Shown here one piece after another: positions 43,173 through 54,410 of a stretch of 64,000 nucleotides of DNA; the stretch's first letter is position 1; each line of letters starts with the position of its first letter. Below the pieces are notes generated by a model. That model saw only the letters and a list, made by a program, of their open reading frames with translations, did no database searches and was not told where the DNA came from. Origin of the DNA: Acanthornis magna (Eukaryota; Chordata; Aves; Passeriformes; Acanthizidae); contig JAWUZG010000056.1 of the NCBI GenBank assembly GCA_036785705.1, positions 13,586,001-13,650,000 of the forward strand, read 5' to 3'. Position numbers and translations under genes: made by a program.

Positions 43173-46100
43173 AACTAGGGCCTGTGAGAGTAAACAATAA
43201 ATCAGTTTTATAATCACAATATTTTTCTATGTCCTGTTCTTAGCGCTTTATGGAGCGGAGTTGTTAGGTGCTTGCATGATGATGAAAGGCACAGACAAAT
43301 CACAAGCATCTCAGGTGAAATACAGGCTAGTGAAGGTGAAATTTCTAAATTTGAAAGCTCTGGGTAGGCTTCACCTTTCAGGCAGTATTTTGGAAATCCG
43401 CACTCCAGTTCTGTTCATGAGAATCCATACAAAGTGTTTGAGAATTTTAACTGCCTCTCCATCCATCATGTAGCCAGCAGGTGTAGGAGAACATTTTCCC
43501 TTTCCCGTTTGTAAAAAGTGCAGTTTTTAGAGCCATGGAAGTTTAGGAATCAGCAAATTACATCTCCTGCTTGGACAAGTGGACAAACGTCCACAAGTGT
43601 CACAAATCCCATTCAAAACCTAAGCAGGGGGAGATGGATCATCTCCTGTCACTTATCCTGCAAATGTGGTGCCTGTGGTTGGAAGTTTGCAGAATTTTAT
43701 CCCTGTGTCTGCTCTGGCACATCACAGAGTTAAAACTATTCTGTTAAATAGGAAGAAGGTATAAATAGCTCAGAGGATTAATTCTTATTCAGCCTGTTCT
43801 GTCAGTGGACTCCAAATTATTTGATGGAGGAAACAAATATCAATATCTTATAATTTACATGGCAGAGCCCATGAACCCATAGCACGGCCAGATATTCAAG
43901 GATAGAATTCAGTCTTTTCCTAAGCTCTAGTCTAGCATCTTATCCCCTGCCTTTTAAAGGCTTTATCCCCAAAACATGTCTTGAGCTAAGGGCTCTGTAT
44001 TGTAAAGTTTTCCTATTGATTCCTTCCCTGGAGTTTGTGCCTTTTGGAGGAGATGGGGCATTGCTAATTGCTTCAGCTGTTCTTGACTGTTACAGGGCAC
44101 TTCAGCAGAGCTGTGTAGCCTGAGTGCTTGTGCTTTGTAAAATAACCCTTTGGCCTTGCAGAATGGGAGGATTTACAGGTTTAGCCTCCTTGATTTGTTT
44201 TGAATTATTTTGTGTGAGCTATTCATCCAGGGTACAACGGAGCTGAAGGTAAGGCGAGGCTGTCACTAGACTCTCCGAAGATGAGAGCCACGGAAATAAA
44301 GTGCTATTGTTGCTCTGCAAGCAATGACACTGACTGAAATAAAAGACATCTGGGTAGGAAATAGCAGGCTGCTTCCAGGGAGCATCCATTGGTGTACCTC
44401 AGCTTGCCATGAATGCTAGCCCTGCTAGGCAACCAGGAAAGGGATCTGCAGGCAGCCGTGAGCCAGGCCAAAGAGAGAAAAAAGAAAAAAAAGCCTAACC
44501 CTGAGAAAAAGGGTTGCATTCTTCCTAATTGTGCTTTGGAATGGAAGTCTTTTTATTCTTGTCTTTTGTTGCATTTTTCCTCTTCCTTTTCACGCCCCAG
44601 CAGCAGCAGCCCGTGGGTCTCAGTGCCACAAAGTGCTGTGTGGCCATATCCCACCCTTCTGGCCCTGCCTGGCCTCCAGGTGGGTTTGGGGCTTGTTTTA
44701 GGAGAACTGCAGCTCCTCTGCATGTTCACCTCACAGAGTGTGACCCTGGCAGTGGGGTCAGGCTGCAGAGTTGGCCGTGACCCTTGGCAAGGGAGGGTGA
44801 AACCTGCCTGAGTCTGCTGAAGAACAGCCTGGGTGTGGATGACATTGCAGTTTCACCTAAGGATAAACATTCAGCCAAAATTATCAGGATTTTTTTTGAA
44901 GTGGCTAACATCAAGTTCAAGGTGTTTTGAGCCTTTGATAGACATCTCTGAGCAGGACTTTGAAGAAGGCAGGGGTGGACAGGAAGAGGTGAAATAGGAT
45001 GCTCTGGGTTAGGTGAGAAGTCAGTGGCAGAATTGAATGTGACTCTCCCCTGCCCAGGCTGTCACCTTCACTTCTGGGCCATCTTTCCTTCAGCAGTTTG
45101 TGCAAGTAGACTAAAATTCACTCAAAATCAAAGTGTGAAGGACAACAGAAAGGGTGGGGGGCTGCTCAAGGGGGAGAGAAATGTCTTTGGGGAGGAGCTG
45201 GGGCAGCACAGGGCAGCAGGGCAGGAGTGGTGGCAGCACCAGTGAAAAATGCTCTGAGATCATAAGGAAGCAGGACCAGGAGCTGTCTGGGTGAGGAGAG
45301 AAGCTCCCCATGGTGATGGTCTCACCTCTCACACACATTTCTTGTCATCTGTTTCGTCTTTGATGTTCTCCTGTTCTCTCTTTATTATTAGATGTGCACT
45401 GGCAACAAATGGCTTCTCAAGTATTTATCAAAATCCTTGACTTGATTAATCAAAATTTATTGTGTATGCCTCCCTTCCTTAAACGTGGAAGCTGTGATAC
45501 CCTCTGGAGATCCGGAGGTGCTGGGAGTACCCTGAGGCGTGTCCTGCCTTTGAGCACAGGCTCAGGGCTGAAATGCAGGGATGCTGCTGGCAGGGCCAGC
45601 TGTAGCTCAGGCAGCAGCCTCAAGAGGGAGAGAAGGCTTTCTCACAGGCTTTTATGACCAATGTTCAAAGGGAAATGCCTTGAGAGAAGAAAAGGCTGGG
45701 CTTTTTCTGGCTGTACAAAACTCAGCCCTGCAAATCTGTTCTGTGGCTTTGTTTTCCTTGATGCTCCTCTTCTGCTAATCCTTCCCTTTGCTCCTGAGGT
45801 TGGCTGGGGACTACTTTTCTCAGCCTGGGGATTTTAAAGCTTAGCCTGGGATGAGAAGTCTCACCGAAATAGATTCAAGTCTGCACCTTTTCTCCTCGGT
45901 CACAGATGCATCATCCCCGTGTATGACAGGACAAATAGCCTGGACAGGAGGGGAACGAACTGATTATTTCTCTTGAACTGAGGGATGCCCTGGCCCTGTG
46001 TGGTTGATCACTGGACAAGACCAGCACAATTGGACAAATGACCAATATAATAGCCAACAAATGGAAAACACCACTGCCAGCAAAGGAGCTGGCTGTTTAA

Positions 46101-46229
46101 AAGACAGCAAGAGGTTTGCAGCGCCAGCCCTAGCAACAAGGACAAAAGTTATCCCAAACATGTGTGTGAAGCAGAGCTCCAACCACATGAGGCAAAGCCA
46201 CCAGGAACCCACTCTATCATGCTATTAAT
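43173..46229. other. non-coding stretch
   Basis: About 3 kb of unique sequence. 43730-43880 is AT-rich. 44220-44460 looks non-repetitive and may be conserved. At 45998-46228 both strands carry open frames of 76-82 codons with no recognised product. No CR1. Confidence 0.45.
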
Positions 46230-46640
46230 AGGAAAGGGGCCATTAATTTCTTAAGGGGTGATGCCAAAGCATCAGAAGAAATTTGTGGTGCACATAAAGA
46301 TTCAGCATGTTGCACTGTATCTAATTGCCAGAGTAATTATTTTCTGCTATGCAAATTACCAGGAGCAAACCCACTGCAGTACATCTATGTGTATTTAATT
46401 ATCATCAAGAGCTGGAGTTGAGGGACTAGATTTAATATGTTCATAATGAAATAGGCAGAATTTGTGTGTGTGTGTTTGCAGAGAACTCGTTATTTTACCA
46501 CAGCTGGATTTGTTTATTTTAAATAAATCATTATGGCAGATACAGTTTCTGTGTGCTTGCCCATTTGCCGATTTATCGTAAAAATTGCGGTTTCATTTAT
46601 ATGGGTGGTTTCTATCAAACACACATCACCCCTCTTGCTT
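46230..46640. promoter_or_regulatory. candidate conserved element with octamer motif
   Basis: About 400 bp of AT-rich, mostly non-repetitive sequence. A perfect POU octamer ATGCAAAT is at 46349-46356, immediately followed by TACC. Homeodomain cores include CATTAATTTC (46231-46240), GAGTAATTATTTTC (46331-46344) and TTTAATTATCATC (46394-46406). A short (TG)5-6 run is at about 46464-46475. POU plus homeodomain clustering fits a developmental enhancer. No alignment is available. Confidence 0.28.
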
Positions 46641-49506
46641 GCAAGCTGTGTGTTTCTGTAGGATTTAAGGAGTAGCTTGATGCAAAGAAAAGGCATTTGA
46701 CCATGGATAAACCAAGACTGGAGTAATAGGAGGAATTAGGACGACCTGGGTGGGTTAAGATTTTGTAAGGTTTTGGGTCTTCATATTTACAAGCTTGTTG
46801 TGGTTTAAAACCCGGACAAGGATGAAGACTGGAATTCTAGCAACACCCATTTGTAAGCCAAACCTCTTATTGTTCAATGTCTATTTGATGGTGTGCATGA
46901 GGCAAGTTAATGCTTTTGGTTTCTAGGGAATATTTTATATTTTCTCATCATAGCAAGAAACAATAGAAGTGTACACAGGATGCAGAATTATTATTCTGAA
47001 CCTGACATAGTTCTTCCCTTTTTAAGCTTCAGACTTTCTGGACCAGAGCTTTACTAAAGATATTGGGATATCATTTCAAGGCTCAAGTTATAAGAGAAAT
47101 ATTAAAACTGGGAAGAAATACTTTTGCCACTTTGTCATGTTTTGGTGGTTTTCTCTTAATGGAGCTCTTGGAAAAAAAGATCTGAAAGCCAGCAGCATAG
47201 GTGGCTGTTCAGCCAAGAAAAATCATGTTGTGTAGTCCCCAGGAGCGGCGTGTGTGACCTGATCCTGTTAAAAACTTGGAATCTGCAGCTCTGGAGGAGA
47301 TGCTTCCTATCAGCCCAAGCTCCAGTCAGGAAAAGCCATTGCTGAGGACAGATTTATTTCCTGTGTCTCCTGCCTTGTAGCTTTCTTACCTCGATCTGGA
47401 GGCAGCAACCTGGGCGCAGTTGGCTTCTGCTGAACACCCAAGTGTTTGTTGTGGTCACTGTTTCGAAAAGCAGAGGGAGGCTCCAGGCTGTCCCCATCCT
47501 GAGTGCCAGGGCAGTGCCAGGTGAAAACCAACGCAATTAGAAACACAAACCATTGCCAAGCCTTTGTGTTCCTTTGTTTCCTCTTGTGGATACCAACTCA
47601 GGTTACAGAACACGAAGAGCCAGGGGTAACAAAGGGTCACGAAGGTACCGTGCTGTGTCACGGGCGGCGGGTTGGGGCCAGCTTCTGGTGACATTTCTGT
47701 GACAGTGCCCACAGGACTTGATCCACAGTGTCCCTGAGCTGGTTTGTGCATAATTGATGGGTACCCTGAGGTTCTGCCTCCCCCTCCTCCCCAGGACGTC
47801 CTTTTCTGTGTTAGTTTATTTTTTAAATAATTAACAGACTTTGTGACTGCCTGTCTATCTGTCCCGCTGGAATTCCTCTCCAGCTGCTCTCATCCCTTTC
47901 CACAGCCCCTCCCTTTCCTCCACAACACGCTTTTCCTTTCACTGTATCTTAAAGGGGTGTCTTTTATTTTTGCTTTGTGCCATGAAACCTCTGAGCACTT
48001 TTTGAATGAGATGCTCTTTGCTGCTTGCTGGTGTCCTGAAATATTTCCTGCCCAGATTCCCTCTCTCCTTCCCATCGAAGGGATCTGTGATGCAGGATAA
48101 CTCTCGTCTGATGGGCACCTTCTCTCCCTCCAACGCACAGCTACAAATTTCCTGTCCTTGTAGCGTGAGGGGAGCAGCTGGGGATGGACAGGGGACATTG
48201 ATCCTGCCGAGTTTGTCCCCTCCCGTGGCCGCTGTGGTCTGACCCATGCATGAGTTGGTGTGGCTGATGTGGATATGAGGTTATTCCAGGCATTTTCTGG
48301 AGGTTTTGGGAGCAAGGACAAGAGCCTGCTCCCTCTCTCTTCCCAGAGCATCCATTTCACTGCAGTGCCTGGCAGCAGAGAAGCTGTGGCACATCTTAAT
48401 GCCACTGGGAAAAGCAGCTTTTGAAGGTGTTGGCTTCCCTTCTGCTGCCATGATTGCCTCTATTCCCAGAGGAAAGTCCTCCTGGTAGATGCAGAGAAGC
48501 CTCAAAGCTCAGTGGAGACGCTGGAGGTATTTGTTCTATGTTTTGGGCTTTGGAAAAGCGGTCAGTAGCAAGGGTAGATGATGTGACCCTGGTGGAAATT
48601 GTGATTTTTGTGTGAAAGCCTGAGATCCCAGGGCAATGCTGGTTTCTGGGCATGTATTTGGGAGTGAGAAATTCTAAGACTATGCTTGTTGAACTTGAAC
48701 TTCTTTTCATCGTCAACAGAAGACTTTGTCAGGTTGCTCCTCTTGACCTCATATGAAGACCATCTAACTATTTTAATGACTTAAAAAGTAAACTGCTCCC
48801 CATGTCTGCTTGCCTGGGCTTGCTGCTCTCCAGATCCCCATTTTAATTGACACACAGCTTGCGGTGAGGCTGGGGGCTGTGCCAGGAACACACATATTCC
48901 AGGCATGGCAGGCAGAGAGGCCCCCTCCCTCTGACACCATCATTCCAAGCAAACATCACACAAGCACCCGGCTTTGATGTGGCTCCTGGGCTTGCAGCCT
49001 CAAAAGAGGAATCTTTGGAGCCCCATTTGCGCTGTTCCTCGTGCCAGAAATTGCAGCAATGTCATAAGAGCCAAGCAACTGGGTCCTCAGCATGGTGGAG
49101 GGAATATTTTGCAGCTCCTCAGCAGACACGGTTGTGCTGGAGAATAATCAAGAGCAGCCTGGGCTCGGCAGGGATTTGGGCTGTGGAAATAATAATAATC
49201 AGGGATGTGGAATGGGTGATAGGGCTGCTGTTGGACCATCTGAGGCACTTGTCAGAGGACATTAGCCCTGCAATTAGGAGAAGCTGAGGAGGACGGAGGG
49301 GAAGACAGCGAGAGCAGTGCTGCAGCAGGGAGGGCTTTGTGTCAGCACACAAAGCTTTTTTCTCAGCAGGGCTGCTGGGATTTGCTCAGGTCTCCTCCCA
49401 GATAAATTAACTCAGTACAACACCTGCTCCTTTAATATGGCCAGGCTAACTCCACTGAAGACCTGGCCTTTTTCTCTCTCTTTTTAAAAAATTTTCTTTC
49501 TTCTTA
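46641..49506. other. long non-coding stretch
   Basis: Unique sequence. TTGTTGTGGTTTAAAACCC at 46796-46814 recalls the start of some avian ERVL-type LTRs, but nothing after it matches. The 171-codon minus frame at 47890-48405 is not recognised. 48930-49290 is non-repetitive with AATAATAATAATC at 49188-49200 and may hold a conserved block. Confidence 0.5.
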
Positions 49507-49714
49507 TTTTTTTTTTTTTTAATGTCATTGAAGCAGCCTCTGAACTCCCTTCTTCTCCTTTCTCCCCCCTCCAAACCGCCCTTTCTCATGGAGGGTGAGA
49601 ATGTTTCCCCCCATAAGATGGACTGGAAAAAAACCCAAAAGCAGTTGAAAGATTTAGAACAAAACCCTACCAAAAAAAAAAAAAAAAAAAAAAAAGCAAG
49701 AAAGAAAAAAAAAA
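49507..49714. repeat. poly-T and poly-A tracts in inverted arrangement
   Basis: T14 at 49507-49520 and A24 at 49672-49695 (then A-rich to 49714) lie 151 bp apart in opposite sense, so they can pair as a long homopolymer stem. The sequence between is not a recognised SINE. The open frames on both strands here are explained by the A/T runs. Confidence 0.85.
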
Positions 49715-50824
49715 GCAAGCCCAAGCTGGCAAGAGGTGAAGGGTATGTAATTGCTATTCCTTCTGCAGCCCACTAAAGCTGCATGTTTTAACCATCTGAG
49801 GACAGCAGGGAATTTTCTCTTCCAAGAGAGTCAAATGTGGGGTTTGCATTTTCTTTCTTTTCAGGAGGGGTGTGGGGTGAAAGAGGTGGGCTTCATTTTC
49901 CTTGGGATTAGCTAAAGCTCCTTCCACTTTTATGTTGGCAACATGAGGTTTCATCAGACCTCTGATCCTGCCCTGAATAAAAATATAACATTACTGTCAA
50001 ACTGCAGAGCAGAGGACTCGAACTTAACTAGATTAAAGCACATTTGAGGCAGCGTTCTTGGCTTCGTGGAGGGAGGTGTGGGGGCTCCTGTGCTCCCAAA
50101 TTCAGCTCAAGCACAGGGGGAGTTCTATTCGTGCTGCTGACTGGAGAAGCTCAGAATTTTCCTCCAGGATGTTTGACTTGATGCTGAGGTGTCCCCTCGC
50201 TGCCATTCCGTGGATTTTTCCTTGACAATGGAAGGAAAAATCCAGGCAGGCTCCCTCACCAGTGGAGTACACCTCGAATTCATGGAATGCATGCACGAGT
50301 TTAACTGCAAATAAATGCCACATTTGCTTACAGCTTGGAGTTTGCCTTTCCCATATGAATAAACATCCCTGGCTGCTCCTCTCTGCCCTGCACACGCCCT
50401 CGAGAACATTTTCACAGTCTCTTTGCTGCCCTTGCCTCCTGCCTTGCTCTTTGGCCACTTTTCTCGCCAGATCTTGCAGGTTTTTCTGACCTCTGCTGAT
50501 GGTCCAGTGTGTTGTGGGTTTAATGGTGTATTTTACGAGGAAGCAGAAGCCTTGGAGCATCCACTCGTGCCATGTTTTGTGTTGTGCCTCCCGTCTTGGT
50601 GAGCTCCTGCGAGCGTGGATGTATCCCCACATGTCCAGTAATGAGCACGGGCTAATTGCCTAGGCAGATAGAAAAATAGATAGGTAATTTGTAGCTATTT
50701 AATTTTACATTAGGTGGAGGGATGTAGGGGCAGAGGCTAATGTTGTTGGCATTTCTTTTCAGGGTTGTTAACCAGATATGCTGCCTCTGGGGCATAACAA
50801 TGTCTCCCTCGGTAGAGCTCTAAT
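49715..50824. other. non-coding stretch
   Basis: A 176-codon minus-strand frame (50102-50632) overlaps other open readings and has no recognised domain. Nothing else. Confidence 0.5.
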
Positions 50825-50945
50825 ACTTTTATTACATTCTTATTAATTTAGCAATGGCCTAAAGTCTGTGAGGCACCTTCCAAGGCATGATCCCTGCCCT
50901 GAGGACTTTACAGACTAATTCCAAAGCGCGATACAACCGGGGATT
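50825..50945. repeat. ancient amniote interspersed repeat relic
   Basis: 'gatccctgccctgaggactt' followed by 'tacagactaattccaa' (50889-50924) matches the GGTCCCTGCCCCAAAGAGCTTACAATCTAA-type block seen in old amniote repeats, and the upstream ATTAATTTAGCAATGGCCTAAAG is compatible. Family and strand are uncertain. Confidence 0.48.
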
Positions 50946-51920
50946 ACTCAGCGAGGGCAAGGGCCTAATGGGGTAAGAAATGGTTTGTATTAGATAAATG
51001 GATAAGGATGAATCAGTGCAAGAGTTAATCGTGTTGCTCCTCACAGGCACGTGGGGATGAAGCAGCTCCTTAGGAGGTCTGTGGTGTCCTTCAAGCAGGG
51101 ACCACAGCTGAAGGTGTCTCCTGTCCCCCAGTTCCACGTGGATGCTGCTCTGGGAAGCAACGTGCTCCAAGTGCAAGAAGCCATGTGAATAAATGGTCTG
51201 TCAACAAAAACTTTGTGACCTCCGAAAGTGGCCGTGTCCTGTCCTCCGGAATCACCAAAAGCTCTCTCTCCATCACCCCTCTCAGCCCTTTGGGGGCAGA
51301 GGGCTGGGGGAGGCTTTTTTATTTGGAGTGGAGTTGTAAAGCTGTGCCCTTTTTGCCGCAGATTTCAGTTCTTGGGAAGCCCCAAACCTCCGGTCCCAAA
51401 CAAAAGAGCCGTGCAGGAGGCTGGGGAAAGGGCTCTGCTCAGGGGTGGCCAAAGGGCCCCCCGCTCCCCCCAGCACCTGTCCTCCCTGTCTGAAGGCTGA
51501 GCTGCCCAGCACGGCCAGAGGCTCGTGGGACAGATGGGGCTGCAACAGCTGAGGGAGCTCAGGGCAGGCAGGATGAAAGTGAGACGAGGAGCTCTCCCCT
51601 CGGAGCCTCGGCAGCCCGGGCTGCTGTGAGCCAGTGGGGAACATTTGGTGTCCATGTGGCATCTGGCAGCAGAGTTTGCTTCTCTGGCATTTCCTTTGGT
51701 GAAAGGAAGAGCAAAGCAATTCCTCTCCAAGCAGCTGCTCTGCTCTGCTGGAAGGGAGCAGCATCCTTCTCCTCCTGGCCCTTTGGCAGGGTGCTGCATC
51801 CCAGCCCCCTAAATTAACACCCCCAGCCCCAGGTAAACACCCTTTACCCTCATTTACTCTCTCATACTCTTTTACTGCTGAGAAAAGAAAACCTCGCTGC
51901 ATCACTCACTCTAAGAACGA
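50946..51920. other. GC-rich non-coding stretch
   Basis: GC-rich from about 51280 to 51830. Overlapping open frames (207 and 144 codons minus; 102 and 90 codons plus) reflect low stop density. No domain is recognised in any. Confidence 0.5.
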
Positions 51921-52006
51921 GTTGCTGTGGCAACTGGACGCTGCACTCAGAGTGCTCAGCTCTGTCTTCTTGACATCACTGTTTGACTTCCAGTTGCTGG
52001 AGCAAC
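51921..52006. promoter_or_regulatory. pair of RFX X-box-type palindromes
   Basis: GTTGCTGTGGCAAC at 51921-51934 and GTTGCTGGAGCAAC at 51993-52006 are both GTTGC-N4-GCAAC palindromes close to the RFX X-box consensus (GTTRCC-N2-RGYAAC type). Compared as inverted copies including the flanking TGG, they agree at 15 of 17 positions. X-boxes occur in cilium-gene promoters and in MHC class II promoters. No gene is recognised within 1 kb, so a distal element is as likely. Confidence 0.4.
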
Positions 52007-52927
52007 AGATCTCCGGGAGGAACCAGCGAGGCTGAGGTTTCTCTTTCTTTCTTCCTCCACGATGCTTTTCTCTGGGGCCTGGGAGCACCAGCAATGGTTT
52101 GCTTTTCACTGAAGACACGCAAATTGTTAACATATGATGGGAAGATGTCAGGCAGTGTTAGAAGAAATGGGGGTTAGGTCAAAGGCTCGCTACAATGGGG
52201 GAATTCCTGCAAAACTGAAAAAAGGAGAGAATGAATGAGCCGTTATGTGTCCCGAGATCAGAGGGTTAGAGAAGTGCCTCCAGCACCCTCAGTGCCAGGC
52301 ATTTACTGTGTAATATTTTTCTGTTGGTGGTTCTGAACCCCAGGTTTGCCCAAAGCAGAGACACAGGTGGGGTGACAAGCAGAGCATGTGAAATGCCATC
52401 AGATATAACTGCATAAGCCAACAGCACAATGCAGCTCCTTCATTTCCGCTTAATGAAATATTACACTTACAGCTTCCTTCCAAAAACTCTTTCTTGCTGT
52501 CAGTGTTGTCTCTGGCCAAAGAGCAGCTGTGTAACCCATCCCAGATAACTTTCTTCTGCAGTGGGATGCAGGAGGGCATATGGGACAGCTGTTTACTTAA
52601 TTATTGCTCTTTAAAAGCTGCATGTCCTCCATGCTGATTGTTCAGGGCTCTGGCTGGGGGTGCTCCAAGGTCACCCTGTGCCAGTAGAGCAGAGGGACAG
52701 TGTCCCCACTGGGACGGGGGATCTGCATGATGCACTGGGACTTTAAGAACCAGAATATTCTCCTTTGTCAAAATGCTTACAGCCAGGAATGCTCAGCTCC
52801 ATTTCCCCAGCCTGAGATTCTCCGCTGGGTTTATGCACTGACACCATCCTGGTCCTACCTCAGCATCTTGGGTGAACAAATATCACAGTCCTGCACACAG
52901 CTCTCGGTGAAATTTGGCTGCTTTTCA
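52007..52927. other. non-coding stretch
   Basis: Unique sequence with no recognised exon or repeat. Confidence 0.5.
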
Positions 52928-53012
52928 CAGAGTCATAGACTTCTAGAATGGTTTGAGTTGGAAAGGACCTTTAAGATCGCCTAGTTCCACTCCCCCTGCC
53001 ATGGGGTGGGGG
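52928..53012 (-). mobile_element. CR1: CR1 LINE 3' end, truncated
   Basis: 'agagtcatagacttctagaa' and 'tggtttgagttggaaaggac' followed by 'ctttaagatcgcctagttcc' and 'ccctgccatggggtggggg'. The complement of the CR1 tail, with an extra CTTCTAGAA interruption in the terminal repeat. Confidence 0.92.
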
Positions 53013-53264
53013 TTTCCTCTGGGATTAGTGTTTGCAGAGCTTGAGGTGACAATTGGCTTTTAGCCTGATGTTGAATTCACAGTTCTCTAGGTCTGAGTTT
53101 TGAATTTCTCCCTGGCAGGAGGCTGTCCAGGTGTGGTGCAAAGGCCAGAGCAAGAGGCAGGCTGGAGGTGGGATGATGGATGCATTGGAATAAACTCTTG
53201 GCATTATGCATTAAATTAGTAATAAGTGAAATGTCAAAGCAGGTTTTTTGCTTTTTGGCAAACA

Positions 53265-53420
53265 TTTTAAGCTTAAAACCTTAATGATAAACTACTGTTC
53301 TTTCAGCGGGCTAAACATTACCTTGATTGCCTGATAAGAACTATAGGATTTCAATTTGTATCAGTAAATTAGGAGAGGCCTTAAGTGATGCTGTTTTATG
53401 GGCTAGGATGCGTGAAATTT
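53265..53420. promoter_or_regulatory. candidate conserved non-coding element
   Basis: Non-repetitive AT-rich block with CTTGATTGCCTGATAAG (53322-53338) and CAGTAAATTAGG (53361-53372). Homeodomain-like and PBX-like cores are clustered. It sits between two CR1 copies yet contains no repeat. Speculative. Confidence 0.2.
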
Positions 53421-53557
53421 AAAATGTGGTTTTTAATTGAAATGGATTTGAAGTTATATGTTAATTTTGAAAACAAAATTTGAGAAGTAGTAATAAAAAA
53501 CATTATATTTTTTGGTGCTAAGATAGAGGTAAAGGCAACTGTCATTAAAAGGTTCTT

Positions 53558-53665
53558 AGACTCATAGAAACATTAAGGTTGGAAAAGACCTCTAAGGTCA
53601 TCAAATCCCACTGTTAACCCAGCACTGCCAAGTCCACCACTAAACCATGTCCCTCAGTGCCACAA
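53558..53665 (-). mobile_element. CR1: CR1 LINE 3' end, truncated (different subfamily)
   Basis: 'gactcatagaaacattaagg' and 'ttggaaaagacctctaaggt' followed by 'actaaaccatgtccctcagt' and GCCAC. The 'aaagacctctaaggtcatc' and 'accatgtccctcagtgccac' version marks a different CR1 subfamily from the GGAAGGGACC copies. The right border may extend to about 53683. Confidence 0.92.
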
Positions 53666-53745
53666 AATTACTTAAAACCCTGAGATTTTCTTGTTCTGAG
53701 AATTCCTGCTAACATATCTGGCTGTCCTGCTCATACCAGGTTTCC

Positions 53746-53766
53746 ATATATATATATATATATATA
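53746..53766. repeat. (AT)n dinucleotide repeat
   Basis: Twenty-one alternating A/T bases running into AAAAAA. Confidence 0.93.
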
Positions 53767-54239
53767 AAAAAGTGCAAACTTTTTCACAATGAAGTTATGG
53801 TTTCAGTATTACACCCTCAATGCCCACAAAATACACAGAATTCAAATTAACAAATACACATGCCTCAAAGTCTACACAATGTCAGCCACAAATATGCAGG
53901 CAAGAATGCTGGTTGCTAGAGCTTGGAGTTAGCTATTAGTGAACATTTGTATGGTGCTCAGATAATTTGTTCTTAAATGCCACACATGGACCACATGGTT
54001 CAGATGTGGTTTGAGGAGCTATAAAATGGGATTCAAACTGGTTCTGTCCCTGCTCTTAAAGCCATGGCTCAATTAGGGCTCAGATGCATCTCAGCTCTAG
54101 GGCTGGCATCCTGAGTCAGGGATTTGTGACTAGCTGGGGTTTGTGGGAGCTGGAAGGCACCGATGCAGCTGCTTATTAGTGAATTTGTGCACGTGCCAGT
54201 CTGCAGTGAAATGTACTTGAAATAACCTATCCTAGATGC
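53767..54239. other. non-coding stretch
   Basis: Unique sequence with nothing recognised. Confidence 0.5.
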
Positions 54240-54410
54240 CTCTATGAGGATGATGGCCCTGATGATTTAGCTATTTCGGTTCCAGCTTGAATTATTCATG
54301 TATTTGAAAACACTCATGAATTATTTGTGTTTTCGCTAAATATATAATTTAAAACCCCAAATCCTTCCGACAAAATATAATATTTATTTATTTCTCGCCG
54401 CTCTGATGTG
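54240..54410. promoter_or_regulatory. candidate conserved element with an imperfect inverted repeat
   Basis: AATTATTCATG at 54290-54300 and CATGAATTATT at 54315-54325 pair at 10 of 11 positions around a 14-nt spacer. Flanks hold GATGATTTAGC (54261-54271), CGCTAAATATATAATTTAAAA (54334 on) and CpGs at about 54367 and 54395. Motif-rich, non-simple AT sequence like a homeodomain-bound enhancer. Confidence 0.27.

Noticed and set aside
46796..46870. Possible avian ERVL-type LTR start (TTGTTGTGGTTTAAAACCC)
   Set aside because: Only the first 15 or so bases resemble an LTR edge. No matching body, second LTR or target duplication was seen.
51282..51905. 207-codon minus-strand open frame
   Set aside because: It lies in GC-rich, stop-poor DNA where up to four other frames are also open, and has no domain or splice support.
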